Source: Weissella minor (lineage in GTDB: Bacteria > Bacillota > Bacilli > Lactobacillales > Lactobacillaceae). From it: DNA of 64,000 nt. A program made the translations under genes and the position numbers. The stretch covers positions 712 through 64,711 of the forward strand of contig NZ_JQCD01000018.1 in assembly GCF_001437425.1 (NCBI RefSeq), in the 5' to 3' direction. Below the pieces are notes generated by a model. The model did not search any database and had not been told where the DNA came from. It saw only the letters and a program-made list of their open reading frames with translations. Below are positions 57,601 through 64,000 of the stretch, one piece after another. How positions within the stretch are numbered: the stretch's first letter is position 1; each line of letters opens with the position of its first letter.

Positions 57601-59733
57601 AATTCTAAGAAAGATTTGGATGTACTTGTTAAAAATGGCGCAATGACTCAAAAAGAAGAAGATGCCATCTTGAAGAAAAGTAAGAAGTCGGATGACAAGC
57701 AGAGGTCACAAAAACAGAAGCTATTAGGCAACGTGAAAAAAGATACTGATAATTACTATAAGCAATTAAACAAAATTCAATCAGGACAAACGGCCAAGCT
57801 TCAAGATATTGAAAAGAAATACGGAAAAAATTCTAAGCAGTATAAAGATGAACAGCATCGAGAGGAATTAAAAGCTAACAAAGACTATCAAAAGAAGGTA
57901 GAAGCAGATCAAGTTAAACTCGGAAAAAATATCAATAAAACAGTTCGGGCATCCAGTGTTAAGCAACAAGACATCTTAAACGATTTGAAGAAGAAGAAAA
58001 GCAAAATTTCTCATGAAGAAATGAAAAAGGCAATTTCTGATTCAAATAAAGAAAAGAATGTGCAAATTAAAAACGCTGATGAAACGTATAAAAAAGCAAA
58101 ATCTAGTGCTGAAAAAAAGCGTGATGAAACTATTAAAGCGGCTGACAAAGAATATTATGAAAATGGAAGTATCTCAAAAAAACAGCATGATGACATTGTT
58201 GGTAAAGCGAATGATACGTATAAAGAGTCAGTTAATAAGGCTAACAAACAAAAGAATGAGACAATTGATCACGCTACTGAACAACATGAAAAAGTTGTAG
58301 ATCAAGCGACCAAACAAGCTGGTGAACATAAAGATGCAGTTGATGATGAAACAGGAAACGTATTAACTGGCTGGAGTAATATGCAGAGTGGGTTAGCAGA
58401 TACGGTCAATGATATTACCGAAGGTATTAATGCCGTATTAAAGTTTATTGATAAAGACCATCCTGGACATATTCCAAAGTGGACACCTACTAATTATGTA
58501 TCTGCGAAAGTGGGTAAGCGAGGAAAGTATGCTCAAGCAGCATATGCAACTGGTACGCAAGGAATACCAACTGACGAATTAGCATTGGTTGGTGAAGAAG
58601 GTTTTGAATTAGCGCATCATCCTCAAAAAGGAATTTTTGCACTTGGAACAAGTGGCCCAGAAATTCGTGATTTGCAAGCAGGGACATCGATTTTGCCCCA
58701 CGATTTATCAAAGCAGTTTATGGCTATGACGACAGGATTACCTGCGCATAAAGATGGCGTAGGTGGATTCATCGGCGACGCTTTTGATTTTACTAAGAAG
58801 ATGTTTAAAGATGTTGAATCAATGGTCGGGAAAGGTGCTAAGAGTGTTTTAAATTCAATTGAAGATATGGCAGGCGTGAAGCCTTTCCTTAGCAGTTTGA
58901 AAGAAGGAACTGCACTAGAAGGCATTGGGCGTGGGTCAATTAATATGGTTACGGATGCTGCTCTTAAAAAGTTGAAAGGTGTTTTTGACAAGGCTGAAAA
59001 AAGTATCAATTCCAAAGATATTGGAGCCGGTGGGAATTGGCGTTCACAAATTGAAAAAGCCGCTAAAGAAGCAAAAGTTACTTTAGGCCCGGGTGATATG
59101 AATGCAATTATGGCGCGAATTAATAAAGAGTCTGGTGGAAAGCAGAATATTAAACAACAAATTCATGATATTAATTCAGAAAATGGAAATCCAGCACAAG
59201 GATTATTGCAATATATTCCCCCAACATTCAAGTCATGGGCTGTGTCAGGGCATACAAATATTTTGAGTGGGTATGATCAATTGATGGCCATGTTTAACGA
59301 TTCCAATTGGGCAAGTGATATTAGAATGCCGGGTGGATGGGGACCAACTGGTCATAGACGATTAGAAAATGGTGGCTTAACAACTAAGCATCAAATGGTT
59401 GAGATTAGTGAGAACAATCAACCCGAAATGACGATTCCATTGTCTAAAATGAAAAGTAGTAGAGGATATGAGTTACTTGGTCAAACCGTAGCGATGTTTG
59501 CAAATCGAGACAATATGCAAAATATGAATGGTGCCAATGAATCAGAAATTTCTGTATTAAATAAAAAGTTTGATAGTATCATGCGTTATTTAGCAACAAT
59601 CGCTGAAAACACTGAAAAGCAAATGGATACTAAGGTTTATATGAATCCTAATGAAGCTTATCAGCAGCAAAGTAAGGATCAAAGCAAGGCAAATTGGCAA
59701 AATCTAAATATTGGATTAGAAGGGGGGATATAA
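54607..59733 (+). CDS. tmp: tape measure protein with lytic transglycosylase domain
   Basis: 1708 residues. Long coiled-coil N terminus (to about 330), TMP core with hydrophobic helices (about 370-950, for instance SAAIGIGAVSAASLKGAEMA), a Lys-rich coiled coil (about 960-1250), and a C-terminal SLT-type lytic transglycosylase domain (about 1475-1590) with catalytic-type Glu in RINKESGGKQN and GLLQYIPPTFKSW. It sets tail length and likely opens peptidoglycan at infection. Ribosome-binding site AAAGGAGGA. Confidence 0.95.
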   Translation: MVMITREMATKLTMDTSNAQNALRDFQREATMATREWKTTTTQLKAAGDYAGAAAERYKGLGDSVNNQQQKIKMLRESLENVNTSTKKGATLYNYLQKELEKAERQLGSFNGQQKRAEEANRYYQSGLAELNQKLNRNTDIMRIREQRLQAQGRAEGAARVHVEGLKNSQESLSDVLKIQEGELNRVSRQSGKNSDAYHLQAMRVEETKKRLAETTTELRHYQSGLAGGEVKIKELNAELSQNNDLFRANTQRLEAEGQHNLALQTKLAGTKNAYASQSRELTEQRSQLKRLELAEDSSRNSIAKQRTEVAKSEAKLAGYGKEIRVVQKEVDHLSPFGFTKMGQGMNSLYRTSNKTFDSMQRGFQKVRSGALSAAIGIGAVSAASLKGAEMASELENQYKTTFNLLVTGGEKASEAQRNVNKMQAEGKRMSVEYGVSQAKIADGYQELVKRGYTSEQSLGAMKTMLQGAKASGDDFTDVVHNSTAALESFGKKTDSVAGMAKNTKEVVNKMAYAADLTATDFHNMGKAMEYVGATAHGAGVDIGDTASAIGVLSNNGIEADKAGTGLRKVLNSLISPSKAATDSLKSMGLSTDDFTDKQGKMKSMTDIFGLLNKHSEDMSKSEKMDVFHNLFGTTGQQAGIVLAENASSLGELNEKVKESADGQGYVARLANKNMGSVKNQMAQFKEAGNATLIMIGKEMLPVLREASIQMVKTFDSKDGQEGLKTLAKGVGFLAKTTADFAGFLGSHKNEVEAFGIALGAMWGIRKVGQFISLVKDAKTALLELKTVGAAMNLMGGSGVNMTGKGAKAISTPKATGATMATQSIGAVGTSDIGAIESVATKAAPSVGKVMMKATATGVGGGVAAGLMEATNNKPLHEKVGGTIGGGVGTAAGMAIGGPLGAVLGGIVGQKSGELLGDAIQRGVNKKPIKPKMSKDTQTADMKRLGRVYQDTIDGINRKLFLDPKLNTKSLERDQKTLESTYKKMSREIDNFYKNKQKNSKKDLDVLVKNGAMTQKEEDAILKKSKKSDDKQRSQKQKLLGNVKKDTDNYYKQLNKIQSGQTAKLQDIEKKYGKNSKQYKDEQHREELKANKDYQKKVEADQVKLGKNINKTVRASSVKQQDILNDLKKKKSKISHEEMKKAISDSNKEKNVQIKNADETYKKAKSSAEKKRDETIKAADKEYYENGSISKKQHDDIVGKANDTYKESVNKANKQKNETIDHATEQHEKVVDQATKQAGEHKDAVDDETGNVLTGWSNMQSGLADTVNDITEGINAVLKFIDKDHPGHIPKWTPTNYVSAKVGKRGKYAQAAYATGTQGIPTDELALVGEEGFELAHHPQKGIFALGTSGPEIRDLQAGTSILPHDLSKQFMAMTTGLPAHKDGVGGFIGDAFDFTKKMFKDVESMVGKGAKSVLNSIEDMAGVKPFLSSLKEGTALEGIGRGSINMVTDAALKKLKGVFDKAEKSINSKDIGAGGNWRSQIEKAAKEAKVTLGPGDMNAIMARINKESGGKQNIKQQIHDINSENGNPAQGLLQYIPPTFKSWAVSGHTNILSGYDQLMAMFNDSNWASDIRMPGGWGPTGHRRLENGGLTTKHQMVEISENNQPEMTIPLSKMKSSRGYELLGQTVAMFANRDNMQNMNGANESEISVLNKKFDSIMRYLATIAENTEKQMDTKVYMNPNEAYQQQSKDQSKANWQNLNIGLEGGI

Positions 59734-60549
59734 TTGAAAAATTTTTACGTGAAAGCAGATGGAAAAAATGAGATTGATTTAATCGAACGTTTGCCATCCT
59801 TGATTTATTTAGATGGATTCTTTACTCCTAATTTTGTGAATGCTTATCAAGAAAACAGTGGGACTGACGGGAGCCAATTGACCTCTGTTTCATTTGGAAA
59901 TGGAACATTTACGGCTAATTTTTTTATAACTGCAAGCGGTTTTGAAGAACATCAGTTAATCCGTCATGAAATTTACAGGATTTTTGGACAAAGACAATTA
60001 CTACGTGTAAGGCCGGGTGACAATCCAAATAAATGTTTCTATGGAAGACCTACTAATTTTCCACTAGATTCATTAGCTGAAGGAAATAATGACTTTAAAT
60101 TTCAAATTGTATTTGAAGTACCAAGTGGCTTTATGTACTCATTGAGAAGAAGTGATCAGATTAAAAAAGAATCATTTGGTATGAATCTAATAGATCCAAT
60201 GCCTACTTATCAACATAATGAAAAAAGTTTCTCAATATATAATGCTAGTGACATTCAGATAGATCCATATTATCAGCGGCATGATTTAAAAATTAATATG
60301 ACTATAGATGGCCCAGTGACTATTACTAATATAACTAACGGAACAAGTTGGTCATATAAAGGGAAATTAGCTGGAAAAACTAACGTTGTTTTAGATGGCT
60401 TAATTACTTTTATGAAAGGAAAGCAAGATACGATAAATACTGATTTTGGATTTATTAAATTAGAAATTGGTCAAAATGAGATAGTCGTTTCGGGTGCAGC
60501 GAAAATTCACGATTTAACGTTTAGCTTTCCTTTTTTGTATCTAAGTTAG
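59734..60549 (+). CDS. distal tail protein (Dit)
   Basis: 271 residues, siphovirus tail component family. LDGFFTPNFVNAYQENSGTD and RHEIYRIFGQRQLLRVRPGD are in the belt-forming N-terminal domain; a galectin-like C-terminal part follows. Hub of the baseplate. TTG start after AAGGGGGG. Confidence 0.88.
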   Translation: MKNFYVKADGKNEIDLIERLPSLIYLDGFFTPNFVNAYQENSGTDGSQLTSVSFGNGTFTANFFITASGFEEHQLIRHEIYRIFGQRQLLRVRPGDNPNKCFYGRPTNFPLDSLAEGNNDFKFQIVFEVPSGFMYSLRRSDQIKKESFGMNLIDPMPTYQHNEKSFSIYNASDIQIDPYYQRHDLKINMTIDGPVTITNITNGTSWSYKGKLAGKTNVVLDGLITFMKGKQDTINTDFGFIKLEIGQNEIVVSGAAKIHDLTFSFPFLYLS

Positions 60550-61700
60550 TGTTAAATCAAATTGTGAAAGTTAAAACTAGGGATGGCACCCACATTGAAC
60601 CTATACAAAGCATTGTTTTACCTAGTTTTCAATACGATGAACAAGTAAACACGCAACGACAAATTAGTTTTGTTGCAAAAAATGATTATAGTTTTGGATA
60701 TAGTTTAATCCAAGAAAATAATTTAATTGAATTTGACGGACAAGAATATATTATTCAACAGTTAGATAGAAATTTTGTGAATGGTTATCCGACTGTAAAT
60801 GTAACTGCAAGCCATATTTATACGGATTGCCATCGTATTATGCAATATAAACAAAATGAAAAAGCACAAAGTTATAGTGTACAAGATGTACTAAATTTTT
60901 ACTTTGCTAATAATCGTTTAGGATTTACAACCAAAGTAGTTGGATCATTTTCAAAGAAGAAGATTGAAGGGTTAGGAGGAGATTCTGCATTTGATGGATT
61001 GGGTAAAATTGTTAGTTCTTGGCCTGATGCAGTTGTCACTCAAGATAATAAACACATCGTTATTTATCAACACAGTGAACGTACTAAGCATTTAGGCAAG
61101 CGGCTCAGTTATGGCCATAATTCTGATAATATTCAGTTAAACACGGATATATCTTCAATCATCAATTCTTTTTATGTCGTAGGTGGAACCAAAGAAGAAA
61201 AGGTCACCACTGGTAATTCTAAAAATAAGAAAACAGAAACTAAGACAGTTCCTTTCTTTCCGCCTCACATTGTTAAAGATGAAAAATCAATTGCTAAATA
61301 TGGAGAATGGTCCGGGGGCATTTTAAATGACGAACGGTTCCACGATGCTAAAGCTATGGATGATTATGCTAAAGGTAAGTTTGTATTAGAACCACCGTTA
61401 ACAATAACCCTTGATTATAAAGGCGGTGAAAGGCCGATAATTAATGAATTAAAACGTCTTGAGATTTTGGAGACGGGTTATGTTACTGACATTGAAGTTG
61501 TGGGTTATAGTTGGCATCCGTTTGATGATGGTCAAGTTACCACGGTAACTTTAAACAGCTTACGGAAAACAAGCTTGGAATATTTTCGAGCTCAACAACG
61601 ACAGCAATCACTTTCAAAAAAGAAAAGTAATGCAATTGCTCAAGAAATCCAAAATACACTAAATCATGGTTTGGCATGGGACTGGAGGGGAAATGACTAA
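60549..61700 (+). CDS. tail-associated lysin/endopeptidase-type protein (Tal)
   Basis: 383 residues, prophage tail endopeptidase (gp27-like) fold by layout. IVLPSFQYDEQVNTQRQISF, INSFYVVGGTKEEKVTTGNS and FVLEPPLTITLDYKGGERP. It ends after the structural domain; no separate lytic domain is seen. GTG start overlapping the Dit stop. Confidence 0.83.
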   Translation: MLNQIVKVKTRDGTHIEPIQSIVLPSFQYDEQVNTQRQISFVAKNDYSFGYSLIQENNLIEFDGQEYIIQQLDRNFVNGYPTVNVTASHIYTDCHRIMQYKQNEKAQSYSVQDVLNFYFANNRLGFTTKVVGSFSKKKIEGLGGDSAFDGLGKIVSSWPDAVVTQDNKHIVIYQHSERTKHLGKRLSYGHNSDNIQLNTDISSIINSFYVVGGTKEEKVTTGNSKNKKTETKTVPFFPPHIVKDEKSIAKYGEWSGGILNDERFHDAKAMDDYAKGKFVLEPPLTITLDYKGGERPIINELKRLEILETGYVTDIEVVGYSWHPFDDGQVTTVTLNSLRKTSLEYFRAQQRQQSLSKKKSNAIAQEIQNTLNHGLAWDWRGND

Positions 61701-62139
61701 ATTACCTAATCGGCCAAATATTTCAAATCGTCGTGCTGGAATTGGCTTAGATCAATTTGATGGACTATGGATAACAATTGATGATAATTTGAGACAGATT
61801 ATCACGCCACAAGGTATATATTTGAACCCAGCAGATTTTAGTGATTTGTTACTGCCAAGTATTTTTTTCATTGATGAAAAAGGCTCGCAGCATGAAGTGT
61901 CAGTCAATTCTTCAAAGCAATTGCTAATTGACGATAAATCGATGAATGAATTAGCTGATTGTTATACAAAGAAGGAAGTTGATGATTTAGTCAATCAACA
62001 AATTCTGACCGCACCAAACGGTGGGAAGTGGAAATTAAACATTACTAATTCAGGAGAGTTATCTACAATTAAAATCTCAGAAGGGAGGGGTGTAGATGAT
62101 CCTAGCACAATTAAATCAGACGCTAGAGGAAAAAGTTGA
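61693..62139 (+). CDS. minor baseplate protein
   Basis: 148 residues. ATG after GGAGGGG, inside the Tal 3' end. IGLDQFDGLWITIDDNLRQI and YTKKEVDDLVNQQILT. No named family. It overlaps the receptor-binding-protein gene by 44 bp. Confidence 0.65.
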   Translation: MTKLPNRPNISNRRAGIGLDQFDGLWITIDDNLRQIITPQGIYLNPADFSDLLLPSIFFIDEKGSQHEVSVNSSKQLLIDDKSMNELADCYTKKEVDDLVNQQILTAPNGGKWKLNITNSGELSTIKISEGRGVDDPSTIKSDARGKS

Positions 62140-63517
62140 AGGCATTGAGTCTTTAAATGAACGATTAATTGAATATTTGGGTGAAACACTATTACCTCCA
62201 ACGTTAGAGCGCTTATCAAATAACTATGATGAGCGCTTTTATTGTGGCTGTTTGAATAACATTGAATTAGTACGCAAATATTTTAATAACAGTGTTGAAA
62301 TTATGAATCAAGAATTGGGATTTATTGATATTGAAACGAATGAAATGTTGCAGGGCATATCAAATACTTTTAATTCTTCCTTAGATTTATATTCGTTCGA
62401 GACTAACATTAACTTATTTTTAAATGACTTGGATAAAGGGATTAAAAAATTTTCACTCATCTTAGATATGTATCTAGGAAACAGTGAGGAGATTGACCCA
62501 GACCCAGTGATTCCACCAGACCCAGAACCGAAACCGGAACCGAAACCGGAACCAAAGCCAGAACCAAAGCCAGAACCAAAGCCAGAACCAAAGCCAGAAC
62601 CAAAGCCTGAAGAGTCCATCGTTCCCGAAGATATGCATTGGGAACCATTGGAGCGTGATGTTGTCAGCACAGGATACACTCGTATGTTTGAATATCCAGT
62701 GCCTGGTTGGGGTGGTACCCAAGGTACAGGATTTGATAAGGACCACTATTACACATTTGGAACGATTGGTCAGCGAGACAGCAGTTTGAAGTTAGCGGTA
62801 ATTGATAAACATGATCCGGATAAGTCGTTTGTTGCAAGGGGCGATATCGGCGACTATTCCGATTATAAAAACTATATGTTAGGCCACACGAATGATTGTA
62901 CGGTGATGTATCAAAAGGGTGATGAAGTTACGCTCTTGGTTTCAAGCATGATTCCAGGAGAAGTTGCAACGGCCATCGTTAACTTAAAGACCCAAACAGT
63001 GCGCTATGGAAAACGGATTCCGGTAGTAGGTTCAAAGGGTGAAAAAATTGGAGCGGTGACGTCATCACAATTGATTGATAACAATCGAGTGATTTTGAAA
63101 GCAAGTAGCTATTATTGGGTCGCAACATATAACGAAACCAAAATGGAGCTAGTCAAATTTATTAAAAGCAACAATGCTAGTGTGCTTAAAATTGTCAAAG
63201 AAAAATTCGGTGAAAATTACTTTGATGGTATAGCCGGACAAAGCGATTGGTTTGAAAACGGCTACCTGTACACGATTGCTTGGTCGGGAGATTGGAAGAA
63301 ATGCGTTATTTTCGAGATGATTCCGAAAGGACCTGATGAGTGGGCAATTCCATCTAACCGTTATTGGTGGGGTGAAGAAGAGAATAGACGTTTTGAGCCG
63401 GAAAAGGTTTGGATTGAAAACGGTAAGTTCATGATTACCGTCTCTATGAATGGACCCTATGACAACTTTATTGCTGAAATGCATTGGAAAATTGTTGAAA
63501 TGAATTTGAAAAATTAG
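62096..63517 (+). CDS. tail fibre or receptor-binding protein with PEPK stalk
   Basis: 473 residues: helical N terminus (1-130), a (PEPK)n stalk near residues 140-170 coded by 12-bp repeats, then a C-terminal domain rich in Trp, Gly and Tyr with repeated blade-like segments (DHYYTFGTIGQRDSSLKLAV, CVIFEMIPKGPDEWAIP), suggesting a beta-propeller. By position and build it binds a cell-wall glycan receptor. Ribosome-binding site GGGAGGGG. Confidence 0.75.
   Translation: MILAQLNQTLEEKVEGIESLNERLIEYLGETLLPPTLERLSNNYDERFYCGCLNNIELVRKYFNNSVEIMNQELGFIDIETNEMLQGISNTFNSSLDLYSFETNINLFLNDLDKGIKKFSLILDMYLGNSEEIDPDPVIPPDPEPKPEPKPEPKPEPKPEPKPEPKPEPKPEESIVPEDMHWEPLERDVVSTGYTRMFEYPVPGWGGTQGTGFDKDHYYTFGTIGQRDSSLKLAVIDKHDPDKSFVARGDIGDYSDYKNYMLGHTNDCTVMYQKGDEVTLLVSSMIPGEVATAIVNLKTQTVRYGKRIPVVGSKGEKIGAVTSSQLIDNNRVILKASSYYWVATYNETKMELVKFIKSNNASVLKIVKEKFGENYFDGIAGQSDWFENGYLYTIAWSGDWKKCVIFEMIPKGPDEWAIPSNRYWWGEEENRRFEPEKVWIENGKFMITVSMNGPYDNFIAEMHWKIVEMNLKN
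62516..62592. repeat. Pro-Glu-Pro-Lys coding repeats
   Basis: A run of 12-bp units CCAGAACCAAAG and close variants. It encodes a stiff extended stalk between the attachment and binding domains. Copy number is likely to vary. Confidence 0.85.
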
Positions 63518-63529
63518 AAAGGAAAATTT

Positions 63530-64000
63530 ATGACCGAAAGAAATGAAAGTATTATTCCGCTTATTAAACAAGGTAAATTTGTAATTGTTGATACCACGCT
63601 CAAAATGCAAGATGTCATGCATTTTGCCGAATTAAGCGGAGACTATGGAGATGCAGGGAGAGTTATTTATTTGGCGATTAAGGGACCAGCTGCATCAAAC
63701 GACCCTAAAAAGCCATCAATCCCATTTGACCTAACGGATAAAGATATTTGATTGCAAGGACACGATGCGCAAGGTGTCTTTAAGCGAATTAGTTTAGCTA
63801 CTAAAATCATTGATGCACGTGCTGGTTTAGCGGAGATGACAATCCCACGTAATTTCTATGAAGCAGTGGGGCCGTATCAAAATGCGGAATTTGAAATTTT
63901 TGGCGAAGATGACAACGTTGTAGTTTCAACAGTACCAATTGGATTTGAAGTTTATAACAACCATGCTCATATGATTGTCGGTGATAGTAAGCCGTATATT
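63530..64000 (+). pseudogene. BppU-like baseplate protein interrupted by in-frame TGA, runs off window
   Basis: The first 73 codons (MTERNESIIPLIKQGKFVIV start; IPFDLTDKDI) end at TGA 63749-63751, but the same frame then continues open to the window edge with LQGHDAQGVFKRISLATKII, AEMTIPRNFYEAVGPYQNAE and VPIGFEVYNNHAHMIVGDSK. Together these read as one BppU-type N-terminal domain, in which TGA replaces a residue between DI and LQG. Nonsense mutation, readthrough or sequencing error are all possible. Confidence 0.8.

Noticed and set aside
62308-62746. Gly/Ser- or Leu/Trp-rich frames opposite the receptor-binding-protein gene
   Set aside because: They are antisense shadows of the PEPK repeat.

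Overview
The window comes from a low-to-moderate GC lactic acid bacterium of the family Lactobacillaceae. A Weissella or Leuconostoc-like organism fits best: it carries a trehalose PTS operon with a GH65 phosphorylase and beta-phosphoglucomutase, a PepD-type C69 dipeptidase, a 2-hydroxycarboxylate transporter, CIRCE and cre sites, and a KxYKxGKxW / LPXTG-like surface protein. The species is inference; there is no rRNA in the window.

Positions 1-28378 are chromosomal. In order: a duplicated terminator; a glutathione-reductase-like flavoenzyme; MntH with a probable MntR operator; a NEAT-domain, serine-rich cell-wall protein (minus strand); a nucleoside hydrolase; an EcsC-like protein; the trehalose operon (treR, EIIA, EIIBC, GH65 phosphorylase, pgmB); a tyrosine phosphatase; an orphan PstS behind PhoP-box-like repeats; a dipeptidase; a 2HCT carrier and a convergent AmtB, separated by the decayed remains of a tandem duplication; an RBBP9-like hydrolase and a DUF218 membrane protein; Ndk; Hsp20 with a CIRCE element; a DUF2075 ATPase overlapping menF-menD-menH; and tRNA-Lys and tRNA-Met.

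Positions from about 28379 to the right edge hold most of a Siphoviridae-type, HK97-fold prophage, probably integrated at the 3' end of tRNA-Met (28305-28378). The right end lies outside the window. Its modules are: lysogeny (integrase, small membrane proteins, ImmA-like protease, CI-like repressor) on the minus strand; early control and replication (Cro-like, antirepressor, ERF annealing protein, HNH, SSB, initiator with an internal iteron origin); many small ORFs; ArpU; a cargo island at 42106-45225; packaging and head genes (HNH, P27 TerS, TerL, DUF1056, portal, ClpP-type protease, capsid); connectors; and tail genes (major tail protein, G/GT chaperone with a TTTAAAC frameshift site, tape measure with lytic transglycosylase domain, Dit, Tal, baseplate and receptor-binding proteins). 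The last gene, a BppU-like baseplate protein, is interrupted by an in-frame TGA.

The most novel-looking material is in the prophage. A 34-residue membrane peptide gene (30228-30332) is preceded in tandem by a candidate terminated small RNA that can pair without a bulge over 15 nt with its Shine-Dalgarno region, suggesting an RNA-controlled toxin. Close by are a prophage tRNA-Met with an exchanged acceptor stem and a three-hairpin candidate RNA. The cargo island carries a tRNA-like element lacking a normal anticodon arm, a decayed tRNA 3' half, a 33-residue peptide gene with its own terminator, an aldo/keto reductase and a secreted single-NEAT-domain protein related to the host surface protein at 3723-5669. 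All function calls rest on reading motifs and context; no database search was run.
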